Of a stretch of DNA of 14,783 nt, positions 1 to 7,167 are shown piece after piece (the stretch's first letter is position 1; each line of letters starts with the position of its first letter). The notes under the pieces are model-generated. The model made no database searches. It had not been told where the DNA came from and was given only the letters and a program-made list of their open reading frames with translations. The stretch lies in NCBI GenBank assembly GCA_023418375.1, contig JAEZZV010000014.1, forward strand, positions 1 to 14,783. Direction: 5' to 3'. The stretch comes from Actinomycetes bacterium (GTDB lineage Bacteria > Actinomycetota > Actinomycetes > Actinomycetales > Cellulomonadaceae). The position numbers were made by a program, and so were the translations under genes.

Positions 1-596
1 ACGAGCTGGACGAAGTCCACCCGCCCGTTGACGGTGTCGATCACGCCCAGCTCGGGATCGGTCACGAGGAGCACGGAGGTCTGCGGGGTGTCGGGGCCGC
101 CCGTGTCGGGGTACCCGGTCACGGGCCAGCTCAGAGCGATCCGACGTCCCTCCATGAGGACGAAGCGGTCGTCCACCGCCCACGTCGCGATCCGCTGCAG
201 CACCGTGAACGGCCAGCCCGGCGCCTCCGCCGCCCCGCCCTCGTCGCGGATGCGCCACGTCAGCTCGCACCCGTGGCCGCTGAAGCCGTGGTTGTCTCCC
301 TCGTCCTCGTCGAACACGTTGCTCAGCCCGTACGTCACGTAGTGCCAGTGCCCGTCAGCGCGGTACGCGCTGCACCCCTGCAGCACCGAGCCGAACGCGC
401 GGCCCGGGAAGTAGCCGACGTGCCGCGGCTCCTGATCGCCGTAGATGCGGGTGCATGCCGCGTGGATGGCGTCCCAGCCGTGGTTCGCGGGCTCGTCCTC
501 GGAGTCCACGGGCTCGATGGGGGTCGTCTGCGCATCGCCGCTTGCCTCCGGCGGCGGCGTCTCGCTGTCACGGCGTTGACCTCGGAACCACGCCAC
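1..596 (-). CDS. Suppressor-of-fused (SUFU) domain protein, partial (C-terminus outside window)
   Basis: Reading the minus strand from a GTG at 596 gives 198 codons without a stop, so the gene runs off the left edge. After a polar, Pro/Glu-rich leader of about 38 residues comes WDAIHAACTRIYGDQEPRHVG (about 41-61), then GHWHYVTYGLSNVF (about 82-95) and GHGCELTWRI (about 107-116). This succession (W-D-A-I, Y-G-D-Q-E-P, H-W-H-Y-V-T-Y-G-L, E-L-T-(W/F)-R) is the hallmark of bacterial SUFU-domain proteins (PF05076). In bacteria such proteins often act as immunity proteins of polymorphic toxin systems; that role here is inferred, and no toxin is visible. The start is supported by AGGAGG 4 nt upstream. 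The gene lies outside the mobile element, downstream of the original tRNA-Arg 3' end and on the same strand. Confidence 0.8.
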   Translation of the reverse strand, partial: MAWFRGQRRDSETPPPEASGDAQTTPIEPVDSEDEPANHGWDAIHAACTRIYGDQEPRHVGYFPGRAFGSVLQGCSAYRADGHWHYVTYGLSNVFDEDEGDNHGFSGHGCELTWRIRDEGGAAEAPGWPFTVLQRIATWAVDDRFVLMEGRRIALSWPVTGYPDTGGPDTPQTSVLLVTDPELGVIDTVNGRVDFVQL

Positions 597-600
597 TGGG

Positions 601-606
601 CCTCCT
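601..606 (-). promoter_or_regulatory. Ribosome binding site of the SUFU gene
   Basis: The minus strand reads AGGAGG followed by 4 nt and GTG. This perfect Shine-Dalgarno core fixes the GTG at 596 as the start, since no ATG is available near the conserved N-terminus. Confidence 0.6.
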
Positions 607-806
607 GTGCTGCGGACGGGATGCCGACACGCGCCGGCACCGGGTGACGCCGTGAGTGTGACAGGCGGGAGGCGCTGAGTGTCCGGGCCTACCCGGCCGC
701 GACGTGTGCGAACAGGTACTTCAGCAGCGGAGAGGAGGTGAGCGCCGACACCGGCCAACGGATCGCGCCCGGCACAGACGACAGCCCAGCTCCGCGAGAA
801 CACGCC

Positions 807-849
807 GTGCGCCTGGGCAGATTCGAACTGCCGACACCCGCTTTCGGAG
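807..849 (-). repeat. attL: remnant of the tRNA-Arg 3' half
   Basis: This stretch repeats 13199-13241: 38 identical bases (807-844), a mismatch at 845 (C here, A at 13237), then 4 matches. On the minus strand it covers the anticodon loop, 3' anticodon stem, variable loop, T-arm (with GTTCGAAT), 3' acceptor strand and discriminator base of a tRNA-Arg. It has no 5' half, so it cannot fold as a tRNA. The mismatch changes the loop from CTCCTAA to CTCCGAA. Confidence 0.88.
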
Positions 850-885
850 TTCGATCTTGGTCTGCGGACAACGCCCTGACCTGCG

Positions 886-905
886 GAACTACACGCGGGT
901 AGTTC
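886..905. repeat. Inverted repeat in the left arm
   Basis: Two perfect 7-bp arms, GAACTAC and GTAGTTC, are separated by 6 nt (ACGCGG). The site lies 37 bp inside the attL repeat and 26 bp before the tandem arm repeat, in the position expected for an excisionase or accessory-factor site, or an operator for the gene that follows. No T-run follows, so it is unlikely to be a terminator. Confidence 0.4.
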
Positions 906-931
906 GTACTGTGACCCCTTTCCGAGGTGGG

Positions 932-951
932 CGCTGACCACGCGCTGACCA
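932..951 (+). repeat. Tandem arm-type repeat, left (2 x CGCTGACCA)
   Basis: CGCTGACCA occurs twice in direct orientation with an 11-bp period, 82 bp inside the attL repeat. The same 20-bp arrangement with one difference and the same period lies at 13105-13124, 74 bp inside attR. Tandem direct repeats on both sides of the core are typical of arm-type sites bound by the N-terminal domain of tyrosine integrases. The role is inferred from position and symmetry. Confidence 0.6.
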
Positions 952-1026
952 CGAGGGCATCGAGCACCGGGACGGGGGGACAGTCGAGCGTCTCGGATGC
1001 CGCCTTGGACGAAGCACTAGCTCGAT

Positions 1027-4000
1027 GTGCCGGTGACCGCAGTCACCCCACCGGGCATGACTCCTCTTCCTCAAGACTCTGGCCCCTCTAGTTCAGGTTC
1101 GGGGGTCAGCGCGACGGCTCCGGCGCTGAACGCGGTGTCGGCGTGGCGGTGCAGACTCTCCACTGTGGAAGGGCACGGGCTCCCGCCGGGCATCGCGGAA
1201 CGGATCGTGATCGAGCACGGCGACAGAGGTGAGCGCGCTAATGAGTTCATGACGACCGCCGCAGCGCTTCTTGCCAAGCGCTCCACCCCTCCGCGAGTCG
1301 GTCAGACGGTGGCCTACTGCGTCCGCGAGGCGCTCGTATCGCTGGCCCCGCTCGGCACCGATGGCGCAGGCGAGCCATGGCGCGACCTCTCGAGGCGGGT
1401 CGTCGAGTCAAGGCTCCGGTATGAGAGGGCACTGGACCTACCCGAGACGGCGTCGGACGCGCCCGGGGCACTTGCCGCTCTCCTTCGGGCAGTCGACGAT
1501 CTTGCGCTCTTCCACGAGTCCGACCGGAGCCGCAGGCGCAGCCTCGTCGGCTCGATCGTCGACCGCTCGGGCGAGGAGCCCAACCGAGCCGGCGAGCGGG
1601 CCGTGCAAGAGTTCCTCGACGTCCTCGAGGTCGCGAACAGCGCAGTCCACACGGACGATGAGGTGGAAGACCCCGGGTCGCTCTACGACCGTGCGCTGTC
1701 GGTCTTAGCGTGGCTGTACACACCGGCGCAGACGCGTTTCGGGGAGCTCGAGAAACTGGCGAGTGTCGATGAGCCTGGCGAGGCCGAGGTCGCGCGGCTG
1801 AACGAACTGGTCCTCACCGCAATGCACCTGCAGCGCTTCCTCCGCGCCTTGCGGACCGTGAAGTGGCTGGACGTGCTGACCGACTCGGGAGCGCTCGACC
1901 CGCCGGAGGGCCATGCGGCGTGGCCAGCCTTCGCCGCCGTCGACGCCCTCGTGTCGATCGATCCAGCGGGGCTCGCCACCTGGCTCGAGCGACTCTATGA
2001 CCGCTGCCAAGGCAGCGAGACGCAGCTCTGGCAGATCCTGAGGGCCGCCCACGACATTGGCGCATTCGCCGATCCGCTCACCCGTCGGGTTCTCGCCCGC
2101 CACGCCGGCAAGAAGGCAACGCGCGACATGGCGCTGACCATCCTTCTGCGGCGCCCGGCGCCCGACACCATCGTTCAAGACATCGCCGACCATCTCCTCA
2201 ACGACCACGGTGACGGGACCTGGGAGGTGCAGGAGGTCGCACGACGGCTAGTCAAGGGGATCACGCCGGAGAACGGGCTGGGTCGCTTGCGGCTGCTCAC
2301 CCAGAAGCTGAAAGCGCCAGTGGGCGACCACGACCGATGGCGGTGGCTGAGCCTCGACAGGAACGGCAGCATCGCTGAGCTCTCGATCGACGCCGCAGAC
2401 TCGCGGGTCGAGATCCTGATCGCGGCGGTCATCGAGGCGGCGCGCTCGGTGCTCGGATCGGCTGGTGGGGACGCCGTGGCACACGAGCTCGAGCGGCTCC
2501 CAACCGAGCTTGGTGACCGCATCCGCAGCTGGCTCACGGCGACCGACACCACGGCCGACCCAGCCGCGACTGCGGCACAGATCGAAGTATCGATGTCTCT
2601 CCGCGGCCCGTCCGCGGACGACCTCGCACTCATTGACCGGGTCGTTGAACGTCTGCTTCCCGGCGAGTACTTGGCGGGCTGGACTCGAGCCCTCGGACCC
2701 GCACCGTCGGGCGACGAAGTTGCTCAGATGATCGCGGGCGACCGATTCGAGCCTGCGTGGGCCCGCGCCTACGAGTGGCTTGGCGTACTGCCGGCCGACG
2801 CGCAAGGGCCGTGGGCTGCGGCGTACCAGGCCCTGTGTTCGCGGTTCGGCACCCCCTCACGCGATTCCCTGCTCACTCCGAGCCGGATCGAGGTGGGCTG
2901 GGGCAGAAGTCCCTACGAGGTCGCCGAGCTCGCCGCGATGACGCCGGCCCGGGCCGCCGCGCTGGTCGGCGCATGGCGCCCAGACACCGCAGAGTCACTT
3001 GTCGGGCCCCTCGAGCTCGCGCGAACGGTGCAGGCGGCCGTCGTGGCCGACCCCGCTCGGTGGCTTGAGAATCCGAGGGACATCGCGGCGACCCTTAGAG
3101 AACCAATCCACATCGACCACTACCTCCACGGAATCACCGAAGCAATCAAGGCCGACGCCACGGTCCATCCGGAACTCCTGATGGATGTCATCGACCTGGT
3201 GCTCAGAGCCCCTTGGGCGCCGACGCCGATGGGCCGCCGTGACTGGGACTTCGAGCCCGACTGGTCCTCGTGCCGGGACGCAGCGATCAGACTCCTGCGC
3301 GCGATGGCCGACAAGTCAATCGGCTTTGCGGGCCAGGACGACCACGTCTGGGACATCATCAAGGCCGGGACAGCCGAGCCCACGGACCGAGCTGCTGCTT
3401 TCGACGACGACCCCCTCACGGCCGCGATCAACCACCCAGCCACTCGCGCGCTCGAAGCTGCCATCTCGTTCATGGCCTATCAGTTGAGGACAACCGGCCA
3501 GCCCCAACACGAGGCCCTTTCCCACATCGAGCAGCTACTGAAGGTTGACGGCGCCCGTGGCGCGCGCATCAGAGCGATCGTCGCGTCCAGACTCCGTCTT
3601 CTGTTGCGCGTCGCGCCGGACTTCGTGAGCCACGTCGAGCACGTGCTCCTCGGCGACGCAGCGCCACCGGGCCTAGCGCAACTCACCACCGATCTGGCCT
3701 TGCACTGGGACGGACCCAATCGGTGGCTTCTCGAACGTCACAGGGCGCGGGTCCGCGACGCCGTCATCCGCGGCGTCGAAAACGCAGTCGAGCAGGTCCT
3801 AGTCGCCTACCTGTGGCAGCTGAACGGCTACGCGCTCGAGGAAACGGTCAAGTTCCTAGCATCCAAACCAGGGCTCACATCGGAAGCCGGCGAAGTGCTC
3901 GGCCGCATGCTCCGTGACGCCGAGCCGGAGGTCGCCCAGCTCGGTGTCCAGCTTTGGAAGGCGGTGCTCGCCAGAGGCGCCTCTCTACCGCTCGCAGGGT

Positions 4001-4311
4001 TCGGCTGGTTCGCCGAGGTCGCTGTCATGGACAACGATGAGTGGAGCGAGCTAACACTTGAAACGATGCGCGCCAGCACTCACCCCATCGACTGGCCGCG
4101 CGGAGTAGCGACGCGAATCAGCCGTATGAGCCCGACACCGACGGCCCTCGCGATCCTCGATGACCTCATCCGACATCCTGCGAGCCCGTGGTCGGCTCAC
4201 CCGGCGATCCGGATCGCGGTCGAGGTACTCGGGCGAGCGAGCCACCTGAGCTCCACGGTCGAGTACCAACGCCTTGCCAGCACCCTTGCGGAACGTGGCG
4301 AGTTGGATTGA
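1027..4311 (+). CDS. Large helical, solenoid-like protein of unknown function (1094 aa), candidate defence component
   Basis: A single open frame of 1094 codons opens the element's cargo. I do not recognise a catalytic domain: I see no Walker A motif, HUH, PD-(D/E)XK or TIR signature, and no signal peptide or membrane segment. Composition is Ala/Leu/Arg/Asp-rich with repeated amphipathic helical stretches and WL/RLL spacing (for example about 220-340 and 640-1090), suggesting a HEAT/TPR-like solenoid. From memory, parts such as HPATRALEAAI and PNRWLLERH resemble helical regions of large uncharacterised actinobacterial proteins; I could not check this. The start is uncertain: GTG 1027 has no clear Shine-Dalgarno, ATG 1057 is in frame, and compact sequence begins only near residue 55. 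It stands 266 bp upstream of the small ORF and Shedu on the same strand, so cooperation with Shedu is possible but not shown. Confidence 0.85.
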   Translation: MPVTAVTPPGMTPLPQDSGPSSSGSGVSATAPALNAVSAWRCRLSTVEGHGLPPGIAERIVIEHGDRGERANEFMTTAAALLAKRSTPPRVGQTVAYCVREALVSLAPLGTDGAGEPWRDLSRRVVESRLRYERALDLPETASDAPGALAALLRAVDDLALFHESDRSRRRSLVGSIVDRSGEEPNRAGERAVQEFLDVLEVANSAVHTDDEVEDPGSLYDRALSVLAWLYTPAQTRFGELEKLASVDEPGEAEVARLNELVLTAMHLQRFLRALRTVKWLDVLTDSGALDPPEGHAAWPAFAAVDALVSIDPAGLATWLERLYDRCQGSETQLWQILRAAHDIGAFADPLTRRVLARHAGKKATRDMALTILLRRPAPDTIVQDIADHLLNDHGDGTWEVQEVARRLVKGITPENGLGRLRLLTQKLKAPVGDHDRWRWLSLDRNGSIAELSIDAADSRVEILIAAVIEAARSVLGSAGGDAVAHELERLPTELGDRIRSWLTATDTTADPAATAAQIEVSMSLRGPSADDLALIDRVVERLLPGEYLAGWTRALGPAPSGDEVAQMIAGDRFEPAWARAYEWLGVLPADAQGPWAAAYQALCSRFGTPSRDSLLTPSRIEVGWGRSPYEVAELAAMTPARAAALVGAWRPDTAESLVGPLELARTVQAAVVADPARWLENPRDIAATLREPIHIDHYLHGITEAIKADATVHPELLMDVIDLVLRAPWAPTPMGRRDWDFEPDWSSCRDAAIRLLRAMADKSIGFAGQDDHVWDIIKAGTAEPTDRAAAFDDDPLTAAINHPATRALEAAISFMAYQLRTTGQPQHEALSHIEQLLKVDGARGARIRAIVASRLRLLLRVAPDFVSHVEHVLLGDAAPPGLAQLTTDLALHWDGPNRWLLERHRARVRDAVIRGVENAVEQVLVAYLWQLNGYALEETVKFLASKPGLTSEAGEVLGRMLRDAEPEVAQLGVQLWKAVLARGASLPLAGFGWFAEVAVMDNDEWSELTLETMRASTHPIDWPRGVATRISRMSPTPTALAILDDLIRHPASPWSAHPAIRIAVEVLGRASHLSSTVEYQRLASTLAERGELD

Positions 4312-4577
4312 CCACCGCAGGCCACCTCACGAGGCCAGACCACACGGACGTTGTAGCCGCTCCGGGGGCAGGCACCGTCGCCGCTGCGGAACCAAGCGGC
4401 TCGCGCCGCTGGACTCCGCTGTGGGTGGCCGGTCAGGTTGAAGCCCTGCCTCCGTCCTCGGAGCCGGGGGGCGGACCTGGACTAGGCGCCAGGTGCGCAC
4501 CACGAGTTCGTGTCTGCTGTGATCGACGCCGCTCGCCGGTTCGCGGCAGACTCGCGGCATGACCTTGGAGAGTGAGC

Positions 4578-4844
4578 ATGTGGCGAGTTGATCGGCAGGA
4601 GGCGACGCGGTTGCCACGGAGCAAGACCGCCCTGGAGAAGCTGCATGAGGACTGCATTAAGGCGACCCAGACGCTCCTTGACAAGCGGCCGCTGATCGTC
4701 GGCCGACAGGTACCCGCCCGCATTGCTACAACCATCTGCTCGCCGTGGACGCACAGCGGGCCGTACGCGTGCTCGAACCGCGGAAGGACCGAGCGTCCCT
4801 TGATGTCGTGGCCCCGGGTGGCGGCTACGAGGCGGCGCCGATGA
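4578..4844 (+). CDS. Small ORF (88 aa) overlapping the Shedu start by ATGA
   Basis: An ATG preceded by GGAG at 7 nt opens an 88-codon frame whose TGA shares the ATGA overlap with the proposed Shedu start at 4841, an arrangement typical of translational coupling. The first half (residues 1-45, with TALEKLHEDCIKATQTLLDK) looks helical and protein-like, with GC-rich third positions. The second half (from about residue 46) is rich in Arg, Ser, Cys and Thr and looks out of frame, while the next frame over (4709-4840) reads as a more normal protein. The ORF may be a real leader or partner gene, or an N-terminal piece separated from what follows by a frameshift. No family recognised. Confidence 0.35.
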   Translation: MWRVDRQEATRLPRSKTALEKLHEDCIKATQTLLDKRPLIVGRQVPARIATTICSPWTHSGPYACSNRGRTERPLMSWPRVAATRRRR

Positions 4845-6199
4845 TCACCTTCGATCGCCATAAGACTCAGATCGTCTTGGTCTACAGCTCCGAGCGCTTC
4901 GACTCAGCCGCTTGGATCGACGAGAAACTGCGGTCTGATGGGATGGCGACTCTGTCACGAACCTTTACGGTACGACAGGCCGACGCGGTGGATCCCGACG
5001 ACCGCGATGAGGACTCGGAAAGCGTGCGTCGGTTCGTGATCGGCAACATCGACGGAGAATACCGGACCATCCAGAAGGAAGTCTTGGGGCTTAAGCATGA
5101 CCTTTTGATATCTACGTCGGTGACCCTTCGGCACAGACTTTTCGTCGCAGAACGTGACATCTCGATCTTTCGCCGCATCGACGAACTGATCGACGAACCG
5201 ATAATCGTAGGCGGGAGTCGCAAAGGCGCAATCCCGGAAGAAGATTTCACACGGCTCCTGAGAGAGTTTCCGACATCGACGGAACTGACGCACTATGCGC
5301 GCGCGCGGGTTACCCGAGTGCTGCGCGAGCACTTCGAAACGATGTCGGATGCCGAAACACGTCTGGCTGCCTATATGGAACGCCGGAAGCGCTCCTTGAG
5401 CCACAGGCGGGTAGAGAGCAGCGGCCGCATCCCGGCGGCAACCGCGCTCGAGCTTGAGAAGTTCGTCTACGTCCGAGATCGCATGGTAGAGATGCTGAAA
5501 GACGCCGAGGCCTACTCGGAGTCTGAATGGCAGCACGAAGTCGCCGACCTGCTCCTTCTCGTCTACCCACAATATGTCACTGTTCTCCAAAACGTTCACG
5601 TCGCGGAGCGATATTCGAACGAGTCAAGGTCGACGAATCGCTATATTGACCTCGTGCTCGTAGGGGCCGATGGCTCTCTAGATATCGTCGAAATCAAGAA
5701 GCCGTTCCAACGCGGTCTCATGTCGAGGAGTCAGTACCGTGACAACCATGTCCCCGTGAGAGAACTCTCTGGGTCGATCATGCAGGCGGAGAAGTATCTC
5801 TTCTACCTCAGCAAGTCGGGCAGGGATGGAGAAGTATCGATCCAAAGGAAGCATGCCGAGCACCTTCCCGCCGATCTGGAAATCAAGATCACGAATCCGA
5901 AGGCGATTGTTCTCACCGGGAGGGACGACAAGCTCTCCGCTCGCGAGAGATTTGACTTTGAATTCGTCCGTCGAAACTACTCGAATGTGGTGGACATCAT
6001 CTCGTACGACGATCTGCTCCGTCGCGTTGAACGCATGATCAAGAGCCTCGCGGTACGACTTGATGGTGAACTGGGCCGTTCAGCGCTACGCCGAAGCCAA
6101 GGCGCCTCGCTCCAACGACTTCCTGGCGCGATGCCGATACGTGTTCGTCGCGTCGCTGGGACGCCGGTAGGGAAGCATCTGCGCGGGTCCTTCAGGTAG
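4841..6199 (+). CDS. sduA: Shedu antiphage defence protein SduA (DUF4263, PD-(D/E)XK nuclease), 452 aa
   Basis: The C-terminal half (about 215-405) carries the DUF4263 nuclease core of Shedu: a helix with SESEWQHEV (E229/E233), YIDLVLV (D270), DIVEIKKPFQ (E284-I-K286) and GSIMQAEKY with the QxxxY pattern (Q315, Y319), then ITNPKAIVLTGR. These are the PD-(D/E)XK catalytic residues. The N-terminal half (1-214) differs between Shedu proteins and is thought to control or sense; here it contains VLVYSSERF (12-20) and LRHRLFVAERD (96-106). Shedu is a single-gene antiphage system whose product is a nuclease that cuts nucleic acid on infection. I chose ATG 4841 because GAGG lies 8 nt upstream and conserved-looking sequence begins there; the frame is open further up, with a GTG at 4745. 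Codon third positions are visibly less GC-rich than in the relaxase and integrase genes, suggesting separate acquisition. Confidence 0.88.
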   Translation: MITFDRHKTQIVLVYSSERFDSAAWIDEKLRSDGMATLSRTFTVRQADAVDPDDRDEDSESVRRFVIGNIDGEYRTIQKEVLGLKHDLLISTSVTLRHRLFVAERDISIFRRIDELIDEPIIVGGSRKGAIPEEDFTRLLREFPTSTELTHYARARVTRVLREHFETMSDAETRLAAYMERRKRSLSHRRVESSGRIPAATALELEKFVYVRDRMVEMLKDAEAYSESEWQHEVADLLLLVYPQYVTVLQNVHVAERYSNESRSTNRYIDLVLVGADGSLDIVEIKKPFQRGLMSRSQYRDNHVPVRELSGSIMQAEKYLFYLSKSGRDGEVSIQRKHAEHLPADLEIKITNPKAIVLTGRDDKLSARERFDFEFVRRNYSNVVDIISYDDLLRRVERMIKSLAVRLDGELGRSALRRSQGASLQRLPGAMPIRVRRVAGTPVGKHLRGSFR

Positions 6200-6377
6200 T
6201 CCATACCGCCACGGTGCTCGAGCCGTACGACATGGCCCAACTGCTAGCGGACCTCCGCATACCGCCGGTACCGAAGCCGGGGTGTTGACAAGATGATCGC
6301 GACGCGTGGCCCCGCAGGAGACACCGCCCCTCCAACGCCGGGCCGTGTGCTCGGCCACGACCACCGGGGCAGGCCCG

Positions 6378-6407
6378 GCGAGCACCGCGCACACGGCCGG
6401 TGCTCGC
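6378..6407. terminator. Hairpin between convergent genes, possible bidirectional terminator
   Basis: A 10-bp perfect stem (GCGAGCACCG with CGGTGCTCGC) with a 10-nt loop lies between the Shedu gene (plus) and the WapI-like gene (minus), which converge. It is followed directly by a 12-bp palindrome, GCATCGCGATGC, at 6406-6417. There is no T-run, as is common for actinobacterial terminators. The rest of 6200-6466 shows no gene. Confidence 0.4.
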
Positions 6408-6466
6408 ATCGCGATGCAAGATGAGTCACGGCGCGTCATCGGCCCAGGCCTGGCCGGCCGCGGGAG

Positions 6467-6961
6467 TCAGCGAGGCGGGAACAGGGCCCGGTCGCGGTCC
6501 CACTCCTCCACTGCACGTAGGAGCTCGGGCACGGTCGTCGTCACCGTGACGAAGAAGTCGTAGAGGTCCACGTCGTCTCCCGGCGGGAGTGACCACCCTG
6601 GCCTCGCCTCGAGCGAGAAGTGCACCCGGACGGATCTGGTCCCCTCAGCGGTCGCGGCGAGGCTGAAACCGAGGTTCGGCTCCGTGAAGACCAAGAGCTG
6701 CTCTTCGTCAGCCGGGAAGGGGACCGCCCTCACCTCGCCGGCGGCGGCCGAGCGCAGCCAGCCGGCGAGCGCTGCGCCCTCCCACGTGGTCAGGCACGGA
6801 TCCTGGAAATGCCAGCGCCTGCCATCCGCCAGGCGTACGTCGCCCCGGATGTAGAGCCAGTTGGCATCCCAGTCGCCGGGCCCATTCCCCCCGAGGGTCG
6901 GGTACTGGTAACCCACCGGTCGGAGCTCGATCTCCGCTCCGTCGGTCGAAGTCAGCCTCAC
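6467..6961 (-). CDS. WapI-family immunity-like protein (164 aa)
   Basis: The minus-strand frame starts with GTG and gives a compact acidic protein. Its pattern is VGYQYP (16-21), WDANWLYIRGDV (31-42), a W/F-Q-D-P-x-L-T turn (about 50-58), FTEPNLGFSL (about 92-101), VHFSLEARPGW (about 113-123) and a final EWDRDRALFPPR. This matches the small actinobacterial proteins annotated as WapI-family immunity proteins; the assignment is from memory of the family. Such proteins neutralise toxins of contact-dependent systems; no toxin is visible here. It is oppositely oriented to both neighbours, and its start sits just beside the candidate oriT hairpins, so its promoter probably overlaps them. A GTGA overlap with an open frame upstream is likely chance, as that frame is antisense to the relaxase region. 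Confidence 0.72.
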   Translation of the reverse strand: MRLTSTDGAEIELRPVGYQYPTLGGNGPGDWDANWLYIRGDVRLADGRRWHFQDPCLTTWEGAALAGWLRSAAAGEVRAVPFPADEEQLLVFTEPNLGFSLAATAEGTRSVRVHFSLEARPGWSLPPGDDVDLYDFFVTVTTTVPELLRAVEEWDRDRALFPPR

Positions 6962-6968
6962 GCCGCCA

Positions 6969-7027
6969 TCTTGCCCGTCTGCAGGTGCGGCGGGATGGCA
7001 AGACGACCGCTCCCGCCAGGAGCGGTC
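6969..7027. other. Candidate origin of transfer (oriT): two inverted repeats upstream of the relaxase
   Basis: The roughly 200-bp divergent region before the relaxase holds two inverted repeats. TCTTGCC (6969-6975) pairs with GGCAAGA (6997-7003). GACCGCTCC (7005-7013) pairs with GGAGCGGTC (7019-7027), a 9-bp perfect stem with a 5-nt loop. Hairpins close upstream of a MobF relaxase gene are typical of oriT, where the relaxase binds and nicks. No nic consensus can be assigned by eye. The second hairpin could instead act in transcription of the WapI-like gene or the relaxase. Confidence 0.45.
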
Positions 7028-7150
7028 CCGAACGACGTGGCCTCACGTTGGTAGGCCCGCTGGCACACCTCTACCTGAACGCCGTCGCGGCGGCAGGCGC
7101 GCATCTTCTCCTCGCTGCCGCACACCTGCAGGTAGCGACGGCGCCGCGAG

Positions 7151-7156
7151 GGGAGG
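7151..7156 (+). promoter_or_regulatory. Ribosome binding site of the relaxase
   Basis: GGGAGG lies 8 nt before GTG 7165 and 11 nt before ATG 7168. It supports a relaxase start here rather than at the upstream end of the open frame (6985), because MobF relaxases begin at the HKLTxGDGY block. Confidence 0.55.
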
Positions 7157-7167
7157 TGGTGCGTGTG

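Larger units (their letters stand above)
597..1026. other. Gene-poor left junction: chromosomal spacer, attL, element left arm
   Basis: I see no convincing gene here. Bases 597-806 are chromosomal spacer between the SUFU start and the tRNA remnant. Bases 807-849 are the att repeat. Bases 850-1026 are the element's left arm, holding an inverted repeat (886-905) and a tandem arm-type repeat (932-951). Short open frames across this stretch pass through the tRNA remnant in both orientations and have no family signature. Confidence 0.6.

Noticed and set aside
200..215. HEPN-like active site in the 1094-aa protein (EVANSAVHTD, residues 201-210)
   Set aside because: There is a His in a helical setting but no Arg at the needed spacing, so it does not satisfy the R-x4-6-H pattern. 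The start and end given here are residue numbers of that protein, corresponding to about 1627-1656 in the window.
807..849. A second tRNA gene at the left end
   Set aside because: Only the 3' half matches a tRNA; from 850 on the sequence cannot form the anticodon, D or acceptor 5' strands.
689..967. A 92-codon minus-strand frame across attL
   Set aside because: It passes through the tRNA remnant and arm repeats; its only notable stretch (GVGSSNLP) comes from translating tRNA sequence.
6985..7167. N-terminal extension of the relaxase reading frame by 61 residues
   Set aside because: MobF relaxases start at the HKLTxGDGY block, a Shine-Dalgarno lies just before 7165/7168, and the extension covers the candidate oriT hairpins.
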